Below are positions 1 to 9,747 of a stretch of DNA of 33,859 bases, piece after piece. The notes under the pieces are model-generated. The model was not told the origin of the DNA, made no database searches, and saw only the letters and a list, made by a program, of their open reading frames with translations. Source of the stretch: Gammaproteobacteria bacterium (lineage in GTDB: Bacteria > Pseudomonadota > Gammaproteobacteria > Steroidobacterales > Steroidobacteraceae); NCBI GenBank assembly GCA_016882265.1, contig VGVB01000032.1, positions 1-33,859 on the forward strand. Reading direction: 5' to 3'. The translations under genes were made by a program, and so were the position numbers. Every line of letters starts with the position of its first letter. The first letter of the stretch is position 1.

Positions 1-151
1 CGCCAGTTCTCATCGCGCCGGCGGGGGAGGCCGCGCTCGAGCAGGCGCGCGAGCGCGCGGCCGCGGCGCCGGGCCCACGGCGCGCCAGCGACCCGGCGTC
101 CGACCTGCGCCGGCTGGCTCGCCGCGATGCGCTGCAGCACGCTGTCGGCAT

Positions 152-155
<4 letters not shown>
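1..155 (-). CDS. sufD: SufD N-terminus (partial, runs off left edge)
   Basis: Only the first 51 codons are inside the window. The start ATG (153-155) overlaps the sufC stop in an ATGA junction, so translation is probably coupled. The fragment begins MNADSVLQRI and reaches a GLPRRRDENW segment, which matches the 'G-[LF]-P-x-x-R-x-E-x-W' signature near the N-terminus of SufD proteins. SufD is the SufB partner in the SufBC2D scaffold complex on which Fe-S clusters are assembled in the cytoplasm. The call rests on this short motif plus the sufB-sufC-sufD order. The rest of the gene, and any sufS or sufE, would lie left of the window. Confidence 0.85.
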
Positions 156-928
<773 letters not shown>

Positions 929-939
929 GCCGTCACTCC

Positions 940-2388
<1,449 letters not shown>

Positions 2389-2404
2389 GCGCTGGCTCCC
2401 GCCC

Positions 2405-2872
2405 TCAACCGCGCGCCAGCGGCCGCCACGTGCCGCCGGCGGTTCCGCGCCGCAGTTCCGGCGGCGGGACGACGCCGTCGCGGGCCAGCAGGTCGCTGAG
2501 GCTCAGGCCGGCGAGCGCCTGGCGGATCGACAGGCTGATTCGCTGCCAGCTCCGCCCGACCTGGCAGGTGGACTCCAGGTCGCAGCGGCTGTGGTCGCCG
2601 GCGCACTCAGTGAGCGCCACCGGCCCTTCGACTGCGTCGATGATGTCGGCCGCGCTGATCAGGGCCGGCGCGCGCGCCAGCCGGTAGCCGCCGCGGGCGC
2701 CGCGCACGGAGTCGACGAGACCGGCGTGCTGCAGTTCCTTGAGCAGCTTGCTGACCGTCGGCAGGCCGACGTGCGTGCGCTCGGCCAGTTCGGCCGCGCT
2801 GGTCAGTGCACCGGTCGAGAGGCTCGTCAGGATGACTGTCGCGTAGTCGGTCAACTTGCTGATACGCAGCAT
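2405..2872 (-). CDS. Rrf2-family Fe-S regulator of the SUF operon
   Basis: Transcription factor of 155 residues with an N-terminal winged helix (residues 1 to about 65, including [19 protein letters not shown] and the [10 protein letters not shown] wing). It also has three cysteines at 90, 97 and 103 (TEC, RCD, TCQ), close to the spacing of the 2Fe-2S ligands in IscR. It belongs to the Rrf2 group that heads SUF operons in many gammaproteobacteria. It is the first gene of the suf operon, 16 bp before sufB, so it probably autoregulates. A palindrome 24 bp upstream of its ATG (2896-2912) is the likely binding site. Cluster binding and the sign of regulation are inferred from the family. Confidence 0.92.
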   Translation of the reverse strand: MLRISKLTDYATVILTSLSTGALTSAAELAERTHVGLPTVSKLLKELQHAGLVDSVRGARGGYRLARAPALISAADIIDAVEGPVALTECAGDHSRCDLESTCQVGRSWQRISLSIRQALAGLSLSDLLARDGVVPPPELRRGTAGGTWRPLARG

Positions 2873-2895
2873 GGAATCGGGGCACCTGTCAAATC

Positions 2896-2912
2896 AGGAC
2901 TATCTTAGTCCT
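2896..2912. promoter_or_regulatory. Candidate Fe-S regulator operator (IscR type 1-like palindrome)
   Basis: A perfect 17-bp inverted repeat with 7-bp arms (AGGACTA and TAGTCCT) around a 3-bp centre. The GACTA-N3-TAGTC core matches the centre of the published IscR type 1 site, although the outer flanks match poorly. It sits in the divergent gap between the Rrf2 regulator and mlaF, 24 bp from the regulator's ATG. It overlaps a TAAGAT that could be a -10 box on the minus strand, but I see no good -35 box. Repression by the cluster-bound regulator is the simplest reading. Confidence 0.6.
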
Positions 2913-3020
2913 ATAAGGTCCGAAAGGGTAGAGGGAGGCTCTGGTATCCTTCCGCGTCGCCGCGCGGCCGCCGGCAGGCGCGAATCGGGGGATCCGGAAT
3001 GCAACGGCTTGTGATCGATC

Positions 3021-3854
3021 GTGACTCCGGAACTTGACGCTCCGGCGCGGGCCGTCAGGGACGCGGTCGTCCGTATCCGCGACCTGCACTATTCGGTCAA
3101 CGGGCGCGCGATTCTGGCCGGCGTGGACTTCGAGGTGCGCCGCCGGTCGGTCACCGCGATCATGGGGCCGAGCGGTACCGGCAAGACGACCCTGCTGCGC
3201 CTGATCACGGGACAGTTGCGGCCGGCCCGCGGCCAGGTCGAGGTGGACGGCCAGGATCTCGCCCGACTGTCGCGCGCCGCGCTGTTCGCGCTGCGCCGGC
3301 GCATGGGCATGCTGTTCCAGCAGGGCGCACTGCTGACCGACCTTGACGTGTACGAGAACGTCGCCTTCCCGCTGCGCGAGCACACGCGCCTGCCGGAGCG
3401 GCTGCTGCGCCACGTCGTTTTGACCAAGCTGCAGGCGGTCGGACTGCGCGGCGCGTGGCGGCTGATGCCGGCGGAGCTGTCCGGCGGCATGGCGCGGCGC
3501 GTGGCGCTCGCCCGCGCGATCGTCATGGATCCGCAGATCTTGATCTACGACGAGCCCTTCGTCGGCCTCGACCCGGTATCGCTCGGCGTCGTGCTGCGCC
3601 TGATCCGGCGGCTGAACGACGCCCTCGGACTCACCAGCATCGTCGTCTCGCACGACGTGCGCGAGATCACGGCGGTGGCGGACCATTGCTGCCTTCTGTC
3701 GAGTGGCCGGGTCATCGCCGCGGGCCCGCCGCGCGCGCTGCAGGCCAGCGATGCCGCCGACGTGCGCCAGTTCGTGCACGGTCTGCCGGACGGCCCGGTG
3801 CCGTTCCACTATCCGGCGCCGGACTACGCGGCCCAGGCCGCCGAGGTGCACTGA
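3021..3854 (+). CDS. mlaF: MlaF, phospholipid transport ATPase
   Basis: ATPase of the MlaFEDB inner-membrane complex, which moves phospholipids between the membranes to keep outer-membrane asymmetry. The product is 277 residues with Walker A GPSGTGKTT, a Q-loop in MLFQQGALLTDLDVYENVAFPL, the signature LSGGMARRVALARA typical of MlaF/MkL-type ATPases, Walker B ILIYDEPFVGLDPVS, and the switch SHDVREI. The start is the GTG at 3021: an in-frame stop at 3012 closes the frame upstream, and no other start precedes the conserved RIRDLHYSV strand. No convincing ribosome site precedes it. It is the first gene of mlaFEDCB, 3 bp before mlaE. Confidence 0.95.
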   Translation: MTPELDAPARAVRDAVVRIRDLHYSVNGRAILAGVDFEVRRRSVTAIMGPSGTGKTTLLRLITGQLRPARGQVEVDGQDLARLSRAALFALRRRMGMLFQQGALLTDLDVYENVAFPLREHTRLPERLLRHVVLTKLQAVGLRGAWRLMPAELSGGMARRVALARAIVMDPQILIYDEPFVGLDPVSLGVVLRLIRRLNDALGLTSIVVSHDVREITAVADHCCLLSSGRVIAAGPPRALQASDAADVRQFVHGLPDGPVPFHYPAPDYAAQAAEVH

Positions 3855-3857
3855 GCC

Positions 3858-4625
3858 ATGCGTCTGGCGCGCGACCTCGCCGCAAGCCTGCTGGCTGCCG
3901 TGCGCAGCGTCGGCGGCTATACGCTGTTCGCCGCGCGTGTGCTGGCCGCCGTGCCGGGCGCGCTGCCGCGTCCCGGCCTCGTGATCGCGCAGGTGTACAA
4001 CACCGGCGCACTGTCGCTGGTCATCATCATGCTGTCCGGGCTGTTCGTCGGCATGGTGCTGGGACTGCAGGGTTTCGACCTGCTGCAGCGCTTCGGTTCG
4101 GAGGAATCCCTGGGTACGGCCGCGGCGCTCAGCCTGCTGAAGGAACTCGGGCCGGTGGTTACCGCGCTGCTGTTCGCCGGGCGGGCCGGCACCGCGCTCG
4201 CCGCCGAAATCGGCCTGATGCGCGCGACCGACCAGCTCGCGGCGATGGAAATGATGGCCGTCGATCCGCTGCGCCGGGTCATCGTCCCGCGTTTCCTCGG
4301 CGGGGTCATCGCGATGCCGCTGCTGGCCGCGATCTTCAGCATGATCGGCATCTTCGGCGCGCAGTTGATCGGCGTGCAGCTAATGGGCGTGGATCCGGGC
4401 CATTTCTGGTCACAGATGCGCGCCGCGGTCGAGTTCGGGGATGTCATGGAGGGCGCGATCAAGAGCGCGGTGTTCGGGGCACTGTGCAGCCTGATCGCGG
4501 TCTACGAGGGTTATCATGCGGTGCCGACCGCCGAGGGCGTCGGCCGGGCGACGACCCGCAGCGTCGTGATCGCTTCGGTCATCGTGCTGCTGGTCGATTA
4601 CCTGCTGACCGCGGTCATGCTCTGA
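3858..4625 (+). CDS. mlaE: MlaE, phospholipid transport permease
   Basis: Inner-membrane permease subunit of the Mla ABC complex, 255 residues. Hallmarks of the MlaE family are present: an amphipathic N-terminal region, the VYNTGALSLVIIMLSGLFVGMVLGLQG membrane segment, the KELGPVVTALLFAGRAGTALAAEIGLMRATDQLAAMEMM coupling region, and later hydrophobic segments ending in VIVLLVDYLLTAVML. The gene starts 3 bp after mlaF and is followed by a strong AAGGAGG site for mlaD. Confidence 0.96.
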   Translation: MRLARDLAASLLAAVRSVGGYTLFAARVLAAVPGALPRPGLVIAQVYNTGALSLVIIMLSGLFVGMVLGLQGFDLLQRFGSEESLGTAAALSLLKELGPVVTALLFAGRAGTALAAEIGLMRATDQLAAMEMMAVDPLRRVIVPRFLGGVIAMPLLAAIFSMIGIFGAQLIGVQLMGVDPGHFWSQMRAAVEFGDVMEGAIKSAVFGALCSLIAVYEGYHAVPTAEGVGRATTRSVVIASVIVLLVDYLLTAVML

Positions 4626-4635
4626 AGGAGGACGC

Positions 4636-5109
4636 ATGCGCCAGACGCGCGCGATCGAACTGGGGACCGGGCTGTTCGTACTGCTGGGCTTCGCCGCACT
4701 GTTCTTCCTGGTCACGCAGATCACCAGTCGGGAGTTCGGGCTCGGCTCTTCGGGCTACCGGGTCACGGCTGCCTTCGACCAGATCGGCGGCCTCAAGATC
4801 GGCGCGCCGGTGTCGATGGCCGGCGTGACGATCGGCCGCGTCGAGCGCATCGAGTACGACTTCGACCGCTACCAGGCCCGCGTGACCCTGCGCATCGAGG
4901 AACAGTACGACCGCATCCCCGAGGACAGCGACGCCGGCATCTATACGGCGGGATTGCTCGGCGGCCAGTACGTCGGCATCGGACCGGGTGGGGCGGACGT
5001 CTTTCTTGCCGACGGCGCGGAACTGCAGTTCACGCAGTCGGCGGTCGTGCTCGAGAACCTGATCAGCAAGTTCCTGTTCTCGAAGGCGGCCGAAGAGGGC
5101 GCGCAATGA
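4636..5109 (+). CDS. mlaD: MlaD, MCE-domain lipid transport subunit
   Basis: Membrane-anchored periplasmic protein whose MCE domain forms the hexameric channel of the Mla inner-membrane complex. The 157 residues comprise one N-terminal membrane segment (about 9-28, LGTGLFVLLGFAALFFLVTQ) followed by an MCE domain: YRVTAAFDQIGGLKIGAPVSMAGVTIGRV, then the GLLGGQYVGIGPGG strand. It is somewhat shorter than the 183-residue E. coli protein, mainly at the C-terminal helix. A near-consensus ribosome site (AAGGAGG) lies just upstream of the ATG. Its stop codon overlaps the mlaC start as ATGA. Confidence 0.95.
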   Translation: MRQTRAIELGTGLFVLLGFAALFFLVTQITSREFGLGSSGYRVTAAFDQIGGLKIGAPVSMAGVTIGRVERIEYDFDRYQARVTLRIEEQYDRIPEDSDAGIYTAGLLGGQYVGIGPGGADVFLADGAELQFTQSAVVLENLISKFLFSKAAEEGAQ

Positions 5110-5729
5110 TCCCGCTGCGGCGGCTCGCGCTGGTTCTGGTGCTCAGCCTGTGCGCGCCCGCCCTGCGCGCCGCACCGCCGCCGCAGGAGCTGATCGAGAA
5201 GGCGGCGCGTGGCATGCTGCAGGCGCTCGATGCGGAGCGCGAGGTCGTACGCCGCGATCCCGCCCGCGTGCGCCGCCTCGTCGATGAGATTCTGCTGCCG
5301 CACTTCGACACCGATTACGCGGCGCGGCTGGTGCTCGGCCGGCACTGGCGTGCGGCGACGCCGGCACAGCGCGAGCGTTTCACCGAGGCCTTCTACCAGT
5401 CACTGCTGCGGACCTATGGGGCCTCCATTGCGGACTTCACCGCTGCACGCCTGATCGTGCTGCCGTTTCGCGGCGATCTGGCCTCCGGCCAGGCCATCGT
5501 GCGCACCGAAGTACGGCGCGACGATGGCACACGCGTTCCGGTGTCCTACACGCTGCGCGCGACGCCAGCGGGCTGGAAGGCCTGGGACGTGACCATCGAG
5601 GGCATCTCGTGGGTGCGCAATCTGCGCAACGACGTCGGCGCCGAGGTCGAGCAGCGCGGACTCGAAGCACTGATCTCGCGCCTCGAGAACGAGAACCGTC
5701 AGGCAGGAACGCCGGATGCGGCAGGCTGA
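5106..5729 (+). CDS. mlaC: MlaC, periplasmic phospholipid carrier
   Basis: Soluble periplasmic shuttle that carries phospholipid between MlaA in the outer membrane and MlaD in the inner membrane. The product is 207 residues. It has a Sec signal peptide (about residues 1-22, RRLALVLVLSLCAPALRAAPPP), then typical MlaC/Ttg2 segments: VRRLVDEILLPHFDTDYAARLVLGRHWR, TPAQRERFTEAFYQSLLRTYG, and the C-terminal WKAWDVTIEGISWVRNLRNDVGAEV. Translation is coupled to mlaD (4-bp overlap), and the 3' end overlaps mlaB by 14 bp. Confidence 0.95.
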   Translation: MIPLRRLALVLVLSLCAPALRAAPPPQELIEKAARGMLQALDAEREVVRRDPARVRRLVDEILLPHFDTDYAARLVLGRHWRAATPAQRERFTEAFYQSLLRTYGASIADFTAARLIVLPFRGDLASGQAIVRTEVRRDDGTRVPVSYTLRATPAGWKAWDVTIEGISWVRNLRNDVGAEVEQRGLEALISRLENENRQAGTPDAAG

Positions 5730-6033
5730 GACGCCTGAGCCCGAGCCGACGCGCCTGCGCGCGGTCTCCCCGGGCAATTACCTGCTCGAAGGCCGGCTCG
5801 TGTTCGGCACGGCCGCGCGGCTGCTCGCCGAGGGCGAGGGGGCCTTCGCTGGCGAGGGCGTGATCGTCGTAGACCTCGCCGGCGTCACGCAGGCCGACAG
5901 CGCGGGCCTCGCGCTGCTGCTCGAGTGGCGCCTCGCCGCACGCGCCGCCGGGCGCGAGGTCCGCTATCGCAACCTGCCGGCTGAGATCACCGCGCTCGCC
6001 ACGCTCGGGGAAGTCCGCGACCTGCTGGCCTGA
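5716..6033 (+). CDS. mlaB: MlaB, STAS-domain subunit
   Basis: Small cytoplasmic STAS protein (105 residues) that binds MlaF and stabilises the transport complex. The core VIVVDLAGVTQADSAGLALLLEWRLAARAAG is the diagnostic STAS segment, with the D-S-A-G-L loop at the usual phospho-acceptor position. The ATG lies inside the 3' end of mlaC (14-bp overlap), and the stop codon TGA (6031-6033) touches the left arm of a long palindrome. It is the last gene of mlaFEDCB. The ibaG/bolA and murA genes that often follow in related bacteria are not here. Confidence 0.9.
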   Translation: MRQAETPEPEPTRLRAVSPGNYLLEGRLVFGTAARLLAEGEGAFAGEGVIVVDLAGVTQADSAGLALLLEWRLAARAAGREVRYRNLPAEITALATLGEVRDLLA

Positions 6034-6100
6034 AATGGGGACGCTTCCCTTTTTCTGTTCCGGCCACGGCCGGAACAGAAAAAGGGAAGCGTCCCCATTT
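6033..6100. repeat. Near-perfect 68-bp palindrome between mlaB and mlaA
   Basis: Two perfectly complementary 33-bp arms (6033-6065 and 6068-6100) are separated by only 2 bp, filling the gap between two convergent genes. With one inserted T the symmetry extends to the TGA/TCA on either side. The arms include ATGGGGACGCTTCCC, a run of five T or A, and CTGTTCCGGCC. As RNA it would form a very stable hairpin on either strand, so it may act as a two-way terminator for mlaB and mlaA. The unusually high symmetry and a style recalling short repeats associated with REP-type tyrosine transposases suggest a mobile interspersed repeat. No transposase is present here and no second copy was noticed in this window. 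Confidence 0.85.
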
Positions 6101-6112
6101 TCAGGCGCTGCC

Positions 6113-6856
6113 TCAGTCCTCGCCAGGATCGTCCAGCGACAGATCCTCCGGCTCTACATCCCCATCCCGCACCAGGAACTCGCGCCGCTGCAGCCAGGCA
6201 TCGCGTACGAACGCGTAGCGGTCGAAGGCCGCATCCAGCGCGGCATCGGCGGGCAGCAGCGCGGCGCGCTGGTCGACGACGGTGAGGCCGGCGAGCGCGA
6301 GGCGTTCCTCGAGTTCGAGATCGAGCTGGACGCGCAGGTCGGTCTGTGTATCCCCGGCGCGGCCGATGCCGTCGCGGAGCGTCGACGGACCGAGGAACGG
6401 CAGCACCAGGTACGGCCCCGGCCCGATGCCCCAGCGGCCGAGGGTCTGGCCGAAGTCCTCGTCGTTCTTCGGCACACCGGCCGAACTCGCCGGGTCGAGC
6501 AGCCCGCCGAGGCCGACGGTCGAGTTGACGAGGAAGCGGCCGAGGTCAGTGACGGTGGCCCCGAGCTTGAGCTGCAGCAGGTCGTTGACGATCGTCGTCG
6601 TCAACCCGAGGTGATCGAGCAGGTTGCCGACGCCGGTGCGCACGAAGCGCGGCACATGCCGCTCCCAGGCCTGCGCGACCGGCTTCACGACCGCGCGGTC
6701 GCCGGTATCGTTGAAACGGAATACAGCGCGATTGACCCGTTCCCACGGGTCGCCGGGCGTCGGCTGAGTTGGCGCCGCAGCGCAGCCGGTCAGCAGCAGA
6801 GTGAGGACGGTGCCGGCAAGGCGCAGCTCGAAGCCAACAGTCATGATCGCGTCCAT
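6113..6856 (-). CDS. mlaA: MlaA (VacJ), outer-membrane lipoprotein
   Basis: Outer-membrane lipoprotein that removes mislocalised phospholipids from the outer leaflet and hands them to MlaC. The 247 residues start with a lipoprotein signal (LAGTVLTLLLTGC, lipid-accepting cysteine 25). This is followed by the MlaA core: DPWERVNRAVFRFND, then RTGVGNLLDHLGLTTTIVNDLLQLK, DLGRFLVNSTVGLGGLLDPAS, and GRWGIGPGPYLVLPFLGPSTLRDGIG. A second ATG at 6844 would remove four residues and has a slightly better upstream GGA. Both fit the lipobox. It is transcribed toward mlaB, so all six Mla proteins A-F are encoded within about 4 kb. Confidence 0.95.
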   Translation of the reverse strand: MDAIMTVGFELRLAGTVLTLLLTGCAAAPTQPTPGDPWERVNRAVFRFNDTGDRAVVKPVAQAWERHVPRFVRTGVGNLLDHLGLTTTIVNDLLQLKLGATVTDLGRFLVNSTVGLGGLLDPASSAGVPKNDEDFGQTLGRWGIGPGPYLVLPFLGPSTLRDGIGRAGDTQTDLRVQLDLELEERLALAGLTVVDQRAALLPADAALDAAFDRYAFVRDAWLQRREFLVRDGDVEPEDLSLDDPGED

Positions 6857-6932
6857 CGGGTCGGGACCGGCGGATTTTACCCGAATGCTTCAGCCGTGCC
6901 TCCGGCTGGTGCTATCGTGCCCGCATCCGGCC

Positions 6933-9620
6933 ATGACGTTCCCGCGCACCACCTTTCAGCACTGCACCGCGCCGCCGACATTCCGCGTGGCACTCGCGGA
7001 CCGTCCGCGACTGATCGAAGCGCTGCGCGCCGCGCGGGAGCGGCGCGTGACGCTCGTGGATGCGCCGGCCGGCTACGGGAAGACCTGGCTGCTCGGCCGC
7101 TGGTATGCGGAACTCCGGTCGGCCGGTCTGCGCGTCGCCTGGCTCGGGGTCGATCAGGCCGATACTCCGCAGTTTCTGACGCTCATGGTCGCGGCGCTGG
7201 CCCGGGCCGGGATCGATACCGGCCGACTGGAATCGCTGGCTGCCCAGGGATTTGGCGATGTACCCGTGGCGGCGGTGGTTGGCTCGGTCGTGGCGGTTCT
7301 GACCGCGGCGGAAATGCCAGTCGTCGTGTTCGTCGATGACCTGCGCCAATTGTCCCGCGAGGCCCTGGCCGATGTTCTGGTCCGCCTGATCGCGCAGGCA
7401 CCGCCGGAAACCCGCTTCGTCTGCAGCGGGCGCGACTGCCGGCTGCTGCCGCGCGCCAGCCTGCGGGCGCGCGGCGAGCTGTTCGAGATCGGCGCCGACC
7501 AGCTGCGGCTGGACATCGCCGAAGCGCGGGCGCTGCTGCCGCAACTGGACGCGGCCCAACTGGAGCGGCTCCTGCTCCGGACTGAGGGTTGGCCCGTAGC
7601 AGTGCAGCTTGCGCGGCTGTGGCTCGAGGCCAATCCGCAGCGATCGGCATTGCTCGATACATTCTCCGGGCGCACTGCCGAAGTCGCGGAGTATCTCACC
7701 GAGCAGGTGCTGGCGGATCTGCCACCGGACCTGCAGCAGATCCTGGCCGCCGCGGCGATACTGGATGCGCTCAATCCCGAGCTCATTGCCGCGGTGACCG
7801 GCGAGCCGGGCGCCTGGCACCGGCTGATCGGCGAAGGGCGACTCGAGCACTTCCTGGTGCCGCTCGACGAGGAACGGTACTGGAGCCGGTTGCACCACTT
7901 GCTCCTCGATTACCTGCGCGCCCGGCACAGCGGGCGCGGCGCCGACCTGCGGCCGCTGCACGCCCGCGCCATGTCCTGGTTCGAGCGCCATGGAGATCTG
8001 TACGCGGCGGTACGCCACGCGGTGCTGGCGGACGATCTGCCGTACGCCGCCGAGCTGGTCCAGCGCACGGGCGGCTGGGAGATGGTGGTTTTTGGCGGCA
8101 CCGTGCGTATGCGGGCGTTGTTCGAGCTGATGCCCGCGGCGCGGCTGGATGGTTTCCCGCGCATTCAGCTCTACAATGCATTCCTGGCGGCCAAGGACGG
8201 CGACCTGGCCCGTGGCTTGCGGCTGTTCGAAGCCGTGCGGGCCGCACACCAGTACACGACCGATCCGGCGCTGGCGCGCGATCTGCTGGTCGTGGATCTG
8301 CTGGTCGGTGGTTACGCCGATCGCCCGGTCATGGCCGGCGACCTCGCCGACCTGTACCGGAAGTTCGACTCGTTGCCGCCGGCGGATGAGGCGGCACGTG
8401 CTGCGCTGCTGAATGCGGCCGTGCTGATGGCGCTCAATACCGGTGACATGCAGGCGGCCCAGGGGGCGGGCCTGCGTGCCGTGCGGGAGATGCGGCGGAT
8501 CGGCTCGGTGCTCGGGCTGAACTATTGCCTGCTGCACCTTGGCATGGCGCAGCTTCAGCTCGGCGAGCGCCGCGAGGCCGAGGCGACATGGCGCGAAGCG
8601 GCCGAACTCGCCGAGGAGAACTTCGGCGCCGACAGCGGCCTGAAGGCAATTGCCGAGGTCTACCTGGCGCTGGCGCTGCATGCGCGCGGTGACATGGCCG
8701 GGGCCGGCGAGCGCTTTGATCGCTATCTGGGCCAGGTCGAGACCGGCGACGGCTGGGTTGATCTCTACGCGGGGGCGTATGAAGCCGCTGTCGCCAATGC
8801 GCTGGCCCGTGGCCGACCGAAAACGGCGTCCGAGCTCGCCGAGCGCATGGCGCACACCGCCACTGCACGGGGTCTGGCCCGTCTGGAGCGACTGGCGCTG
8901 GCCTGCGCTGCGCGACTGCGCCTGGTGGCCGGCGCGCCGCCAACGGTGCCGGGTGATCCGGCCGACGGCGCTACGGATGTCGCTGCCTGGCGCGCGGGCC
9001 AGTGGCGTGTGGTTCCGTCCTCCTGGCGGGAACAACAGGCCGCGGGACTGGTACTCGTGCTGGGCGCGCTGGCGGCGCAGCGGCCTGCAGACGCGTTGCT
9101 GGTCCTCGATGACCTCGAGGCGGCGGCGCAGACCCAGTCGCGGTTTCGTGATCAGCGTTCGCTCGACGCCCTGCGCAGCGCTGCCTTGCTCGCGCTGGCG
9201 GGGGAGGAGGAGGAGGCGCCGGTCGCGGACTTCGTCGCAAGCCTTGACCCGGCAGTGCGCGAGGACGACACGCAGTACCTGGTCGATCTCGGTCCGGTAC
9301 TCCTGCCACTGCTGCGCCGGGCCTGGTCCTGGAGCCGGGCGCAGTCGTCCAGTTCGCGGATCCGCTACGTACTGACGACCGCGGTCACGACGCTGGTGCG
9401 CGCCGCGGAGCGCCGCGATACAGCGCGTGATCTCAGTGCCCAGGAGCTCGAAGTGCTGGTGGAACTGGCGAGCGGCGCGCCGAACAAGCTCATCGCGCGC
9501 CATCTGCAGATGACCGAGAACACGGTGAAGTTTCACCTCAAGAACGTGGTCCACAAGCTCGGTGTCCGGCACCGGGTCGAGGCGCTCGGCGCAGCCCGGG
9601 CGCGCGGCCTGTTGCCGTGA
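6933..9620 (+). CDS. MalT/LAL-type LuxR-family transcriptional regulator
   Basis: Large ATP-binding activator of 895 residues. A P-loop DAPAGYGKT (about 43-51) and a Walker B-like VVVFVDD (about 130-136) mark the STAND ATPase module. A long alpha-helical, TPR-like middle follows (for example LHLGMAQLQLGERREAEATWREAAELAEE). The C-terminus is a LuxR helix-turn-helix: LSAQELEVLVELASG, then PNKLIARHLQMTENTVKFHLKNVVHKLGVRHRVEAL. These regulators usually bind an inducer through the middle region and activate a neighbouring operon. The frame is open upstream, with ATGs at 6801, 6843 and 6885. I chose 6933 because the first three lie in the divergent mlaA gene or its leader and the family's N-terminus is short. 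No strong ribosome site decides it. Confidence 0.88.
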   Translation: MTFPRTTFQHCTAPPTFRVALADRPRLIEALRAARERRVTLVDAPAGYGKTWLLGRWYAELRSAGLRVAWLGVDQADTPQFLTLMVAALARAGIDTGRLESLAAQGFGDVPVAAVVGSVVAVLTAAEMPVVVFVDDLRQLSREALADVLVRLIAQAPPETRFVCSGRDCRLLPRASLRARGELFEIGADQLRLDIAEARALLPQLDAAQLERLLLRTEGWPVAVQLARLWLEANPQRSALLDTFSGRTAEVAEYLTEQVLADLPPDLQQILAAAAILDALNPELIAAVTGEPGAWHRLIGEGRLEHFLVPLDEERYWSRLHHLLLDYLRARHSGRGADLRPLHARAMSWFERHGDLYAAVRHAVLADDLPYAAELVQRTGGWEMVVFGGTVRMRALFELMPAARLDGFPRIQLYNAFLAAKDGDLARGLRLFEAVRAAHQYTTDPALARDLLVVDLLVGGYADRPVMAGDLADLYRKFDSLPPADEAARAALLNAAVLMALNTGDMQAAQGAGLRAVREMRRIGSVLGLNYCLLHLGMAQLQLGERREAEATWREAAELAEENFGADSGLKAIAEVYLALALHARGDMAGAGERFDRYLGQVETGDGWVDLYAGAYEAAVANALARGRPKTASELAERMAHTATARGLARLERLALACAARLRLVAGAPPTVPGDPADGATDVAAWRAGQWRVVPSSWREQQAAGLVLVLGALAAQRPADALLVLDDLEAAAQTQSRFRDQRSLDALRSAALLALAGEEEEAPVADFVASLDPAVREDDTQYLVDLGPVLLPLLRRAWSWSRAQSSSSRIRYVLTTAVTTLVRAAERRDTARDLSAQELEVLVELASGAPNKLIARHLQMTENTVKFHLKNVVHKLGVRHRVEALGAARARGLLP

Positions 9621-9646
9621 AGCCACGCCCGTCGAGGGGAGCGACC

Positions 9647-9663
9647 ACCCATCCGGGTAGGGT
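9647..9663. promoter_or_regulatory. Possible operator upstream of the catabolic operon
   Basis: An imperfect palindrome, ACCCATCCGGGTAGGGT, lies in the 127-bp gap between the LAL regulator and the first enzyme gene, about 85 bp before its ATG. The ACCC and GGGT ends are complementary and the centre is only partly so. No clear -35/-10 pair follows. It is a candidate target of the adjacent regulator on position alone. The rest of the gap holds a GGAGGGG ribosome site just before 9748 and nothing else I can identify. Confidence 0.3.
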
Positions 9664-9747
9664 CCGCCGGGCCGCACCTACACGCCGGCACGATTGATTC
9701 GCATCCGGCCCCTCCCGATCCTGACGGACGGGGAGAACGGAGGGGCG

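Noticed and set aside
2889..3851. A 320-codon minus-strand frame opposite mlaF.
   Set aside because: It is antisense to a full set of ABC ATPase motifs, with a biased composition and no recognisable domain.
6912..9677. A 921-codon open frame on the minus strand opposite the LAL regulator.
   Set aside because: It is antisense to a protein with clear ATPase and LuxR motifs. Its own translation is rich in Arg, Gln and His, has no recognisable domain, and is typical of shadow frames in GC-rich DNA.
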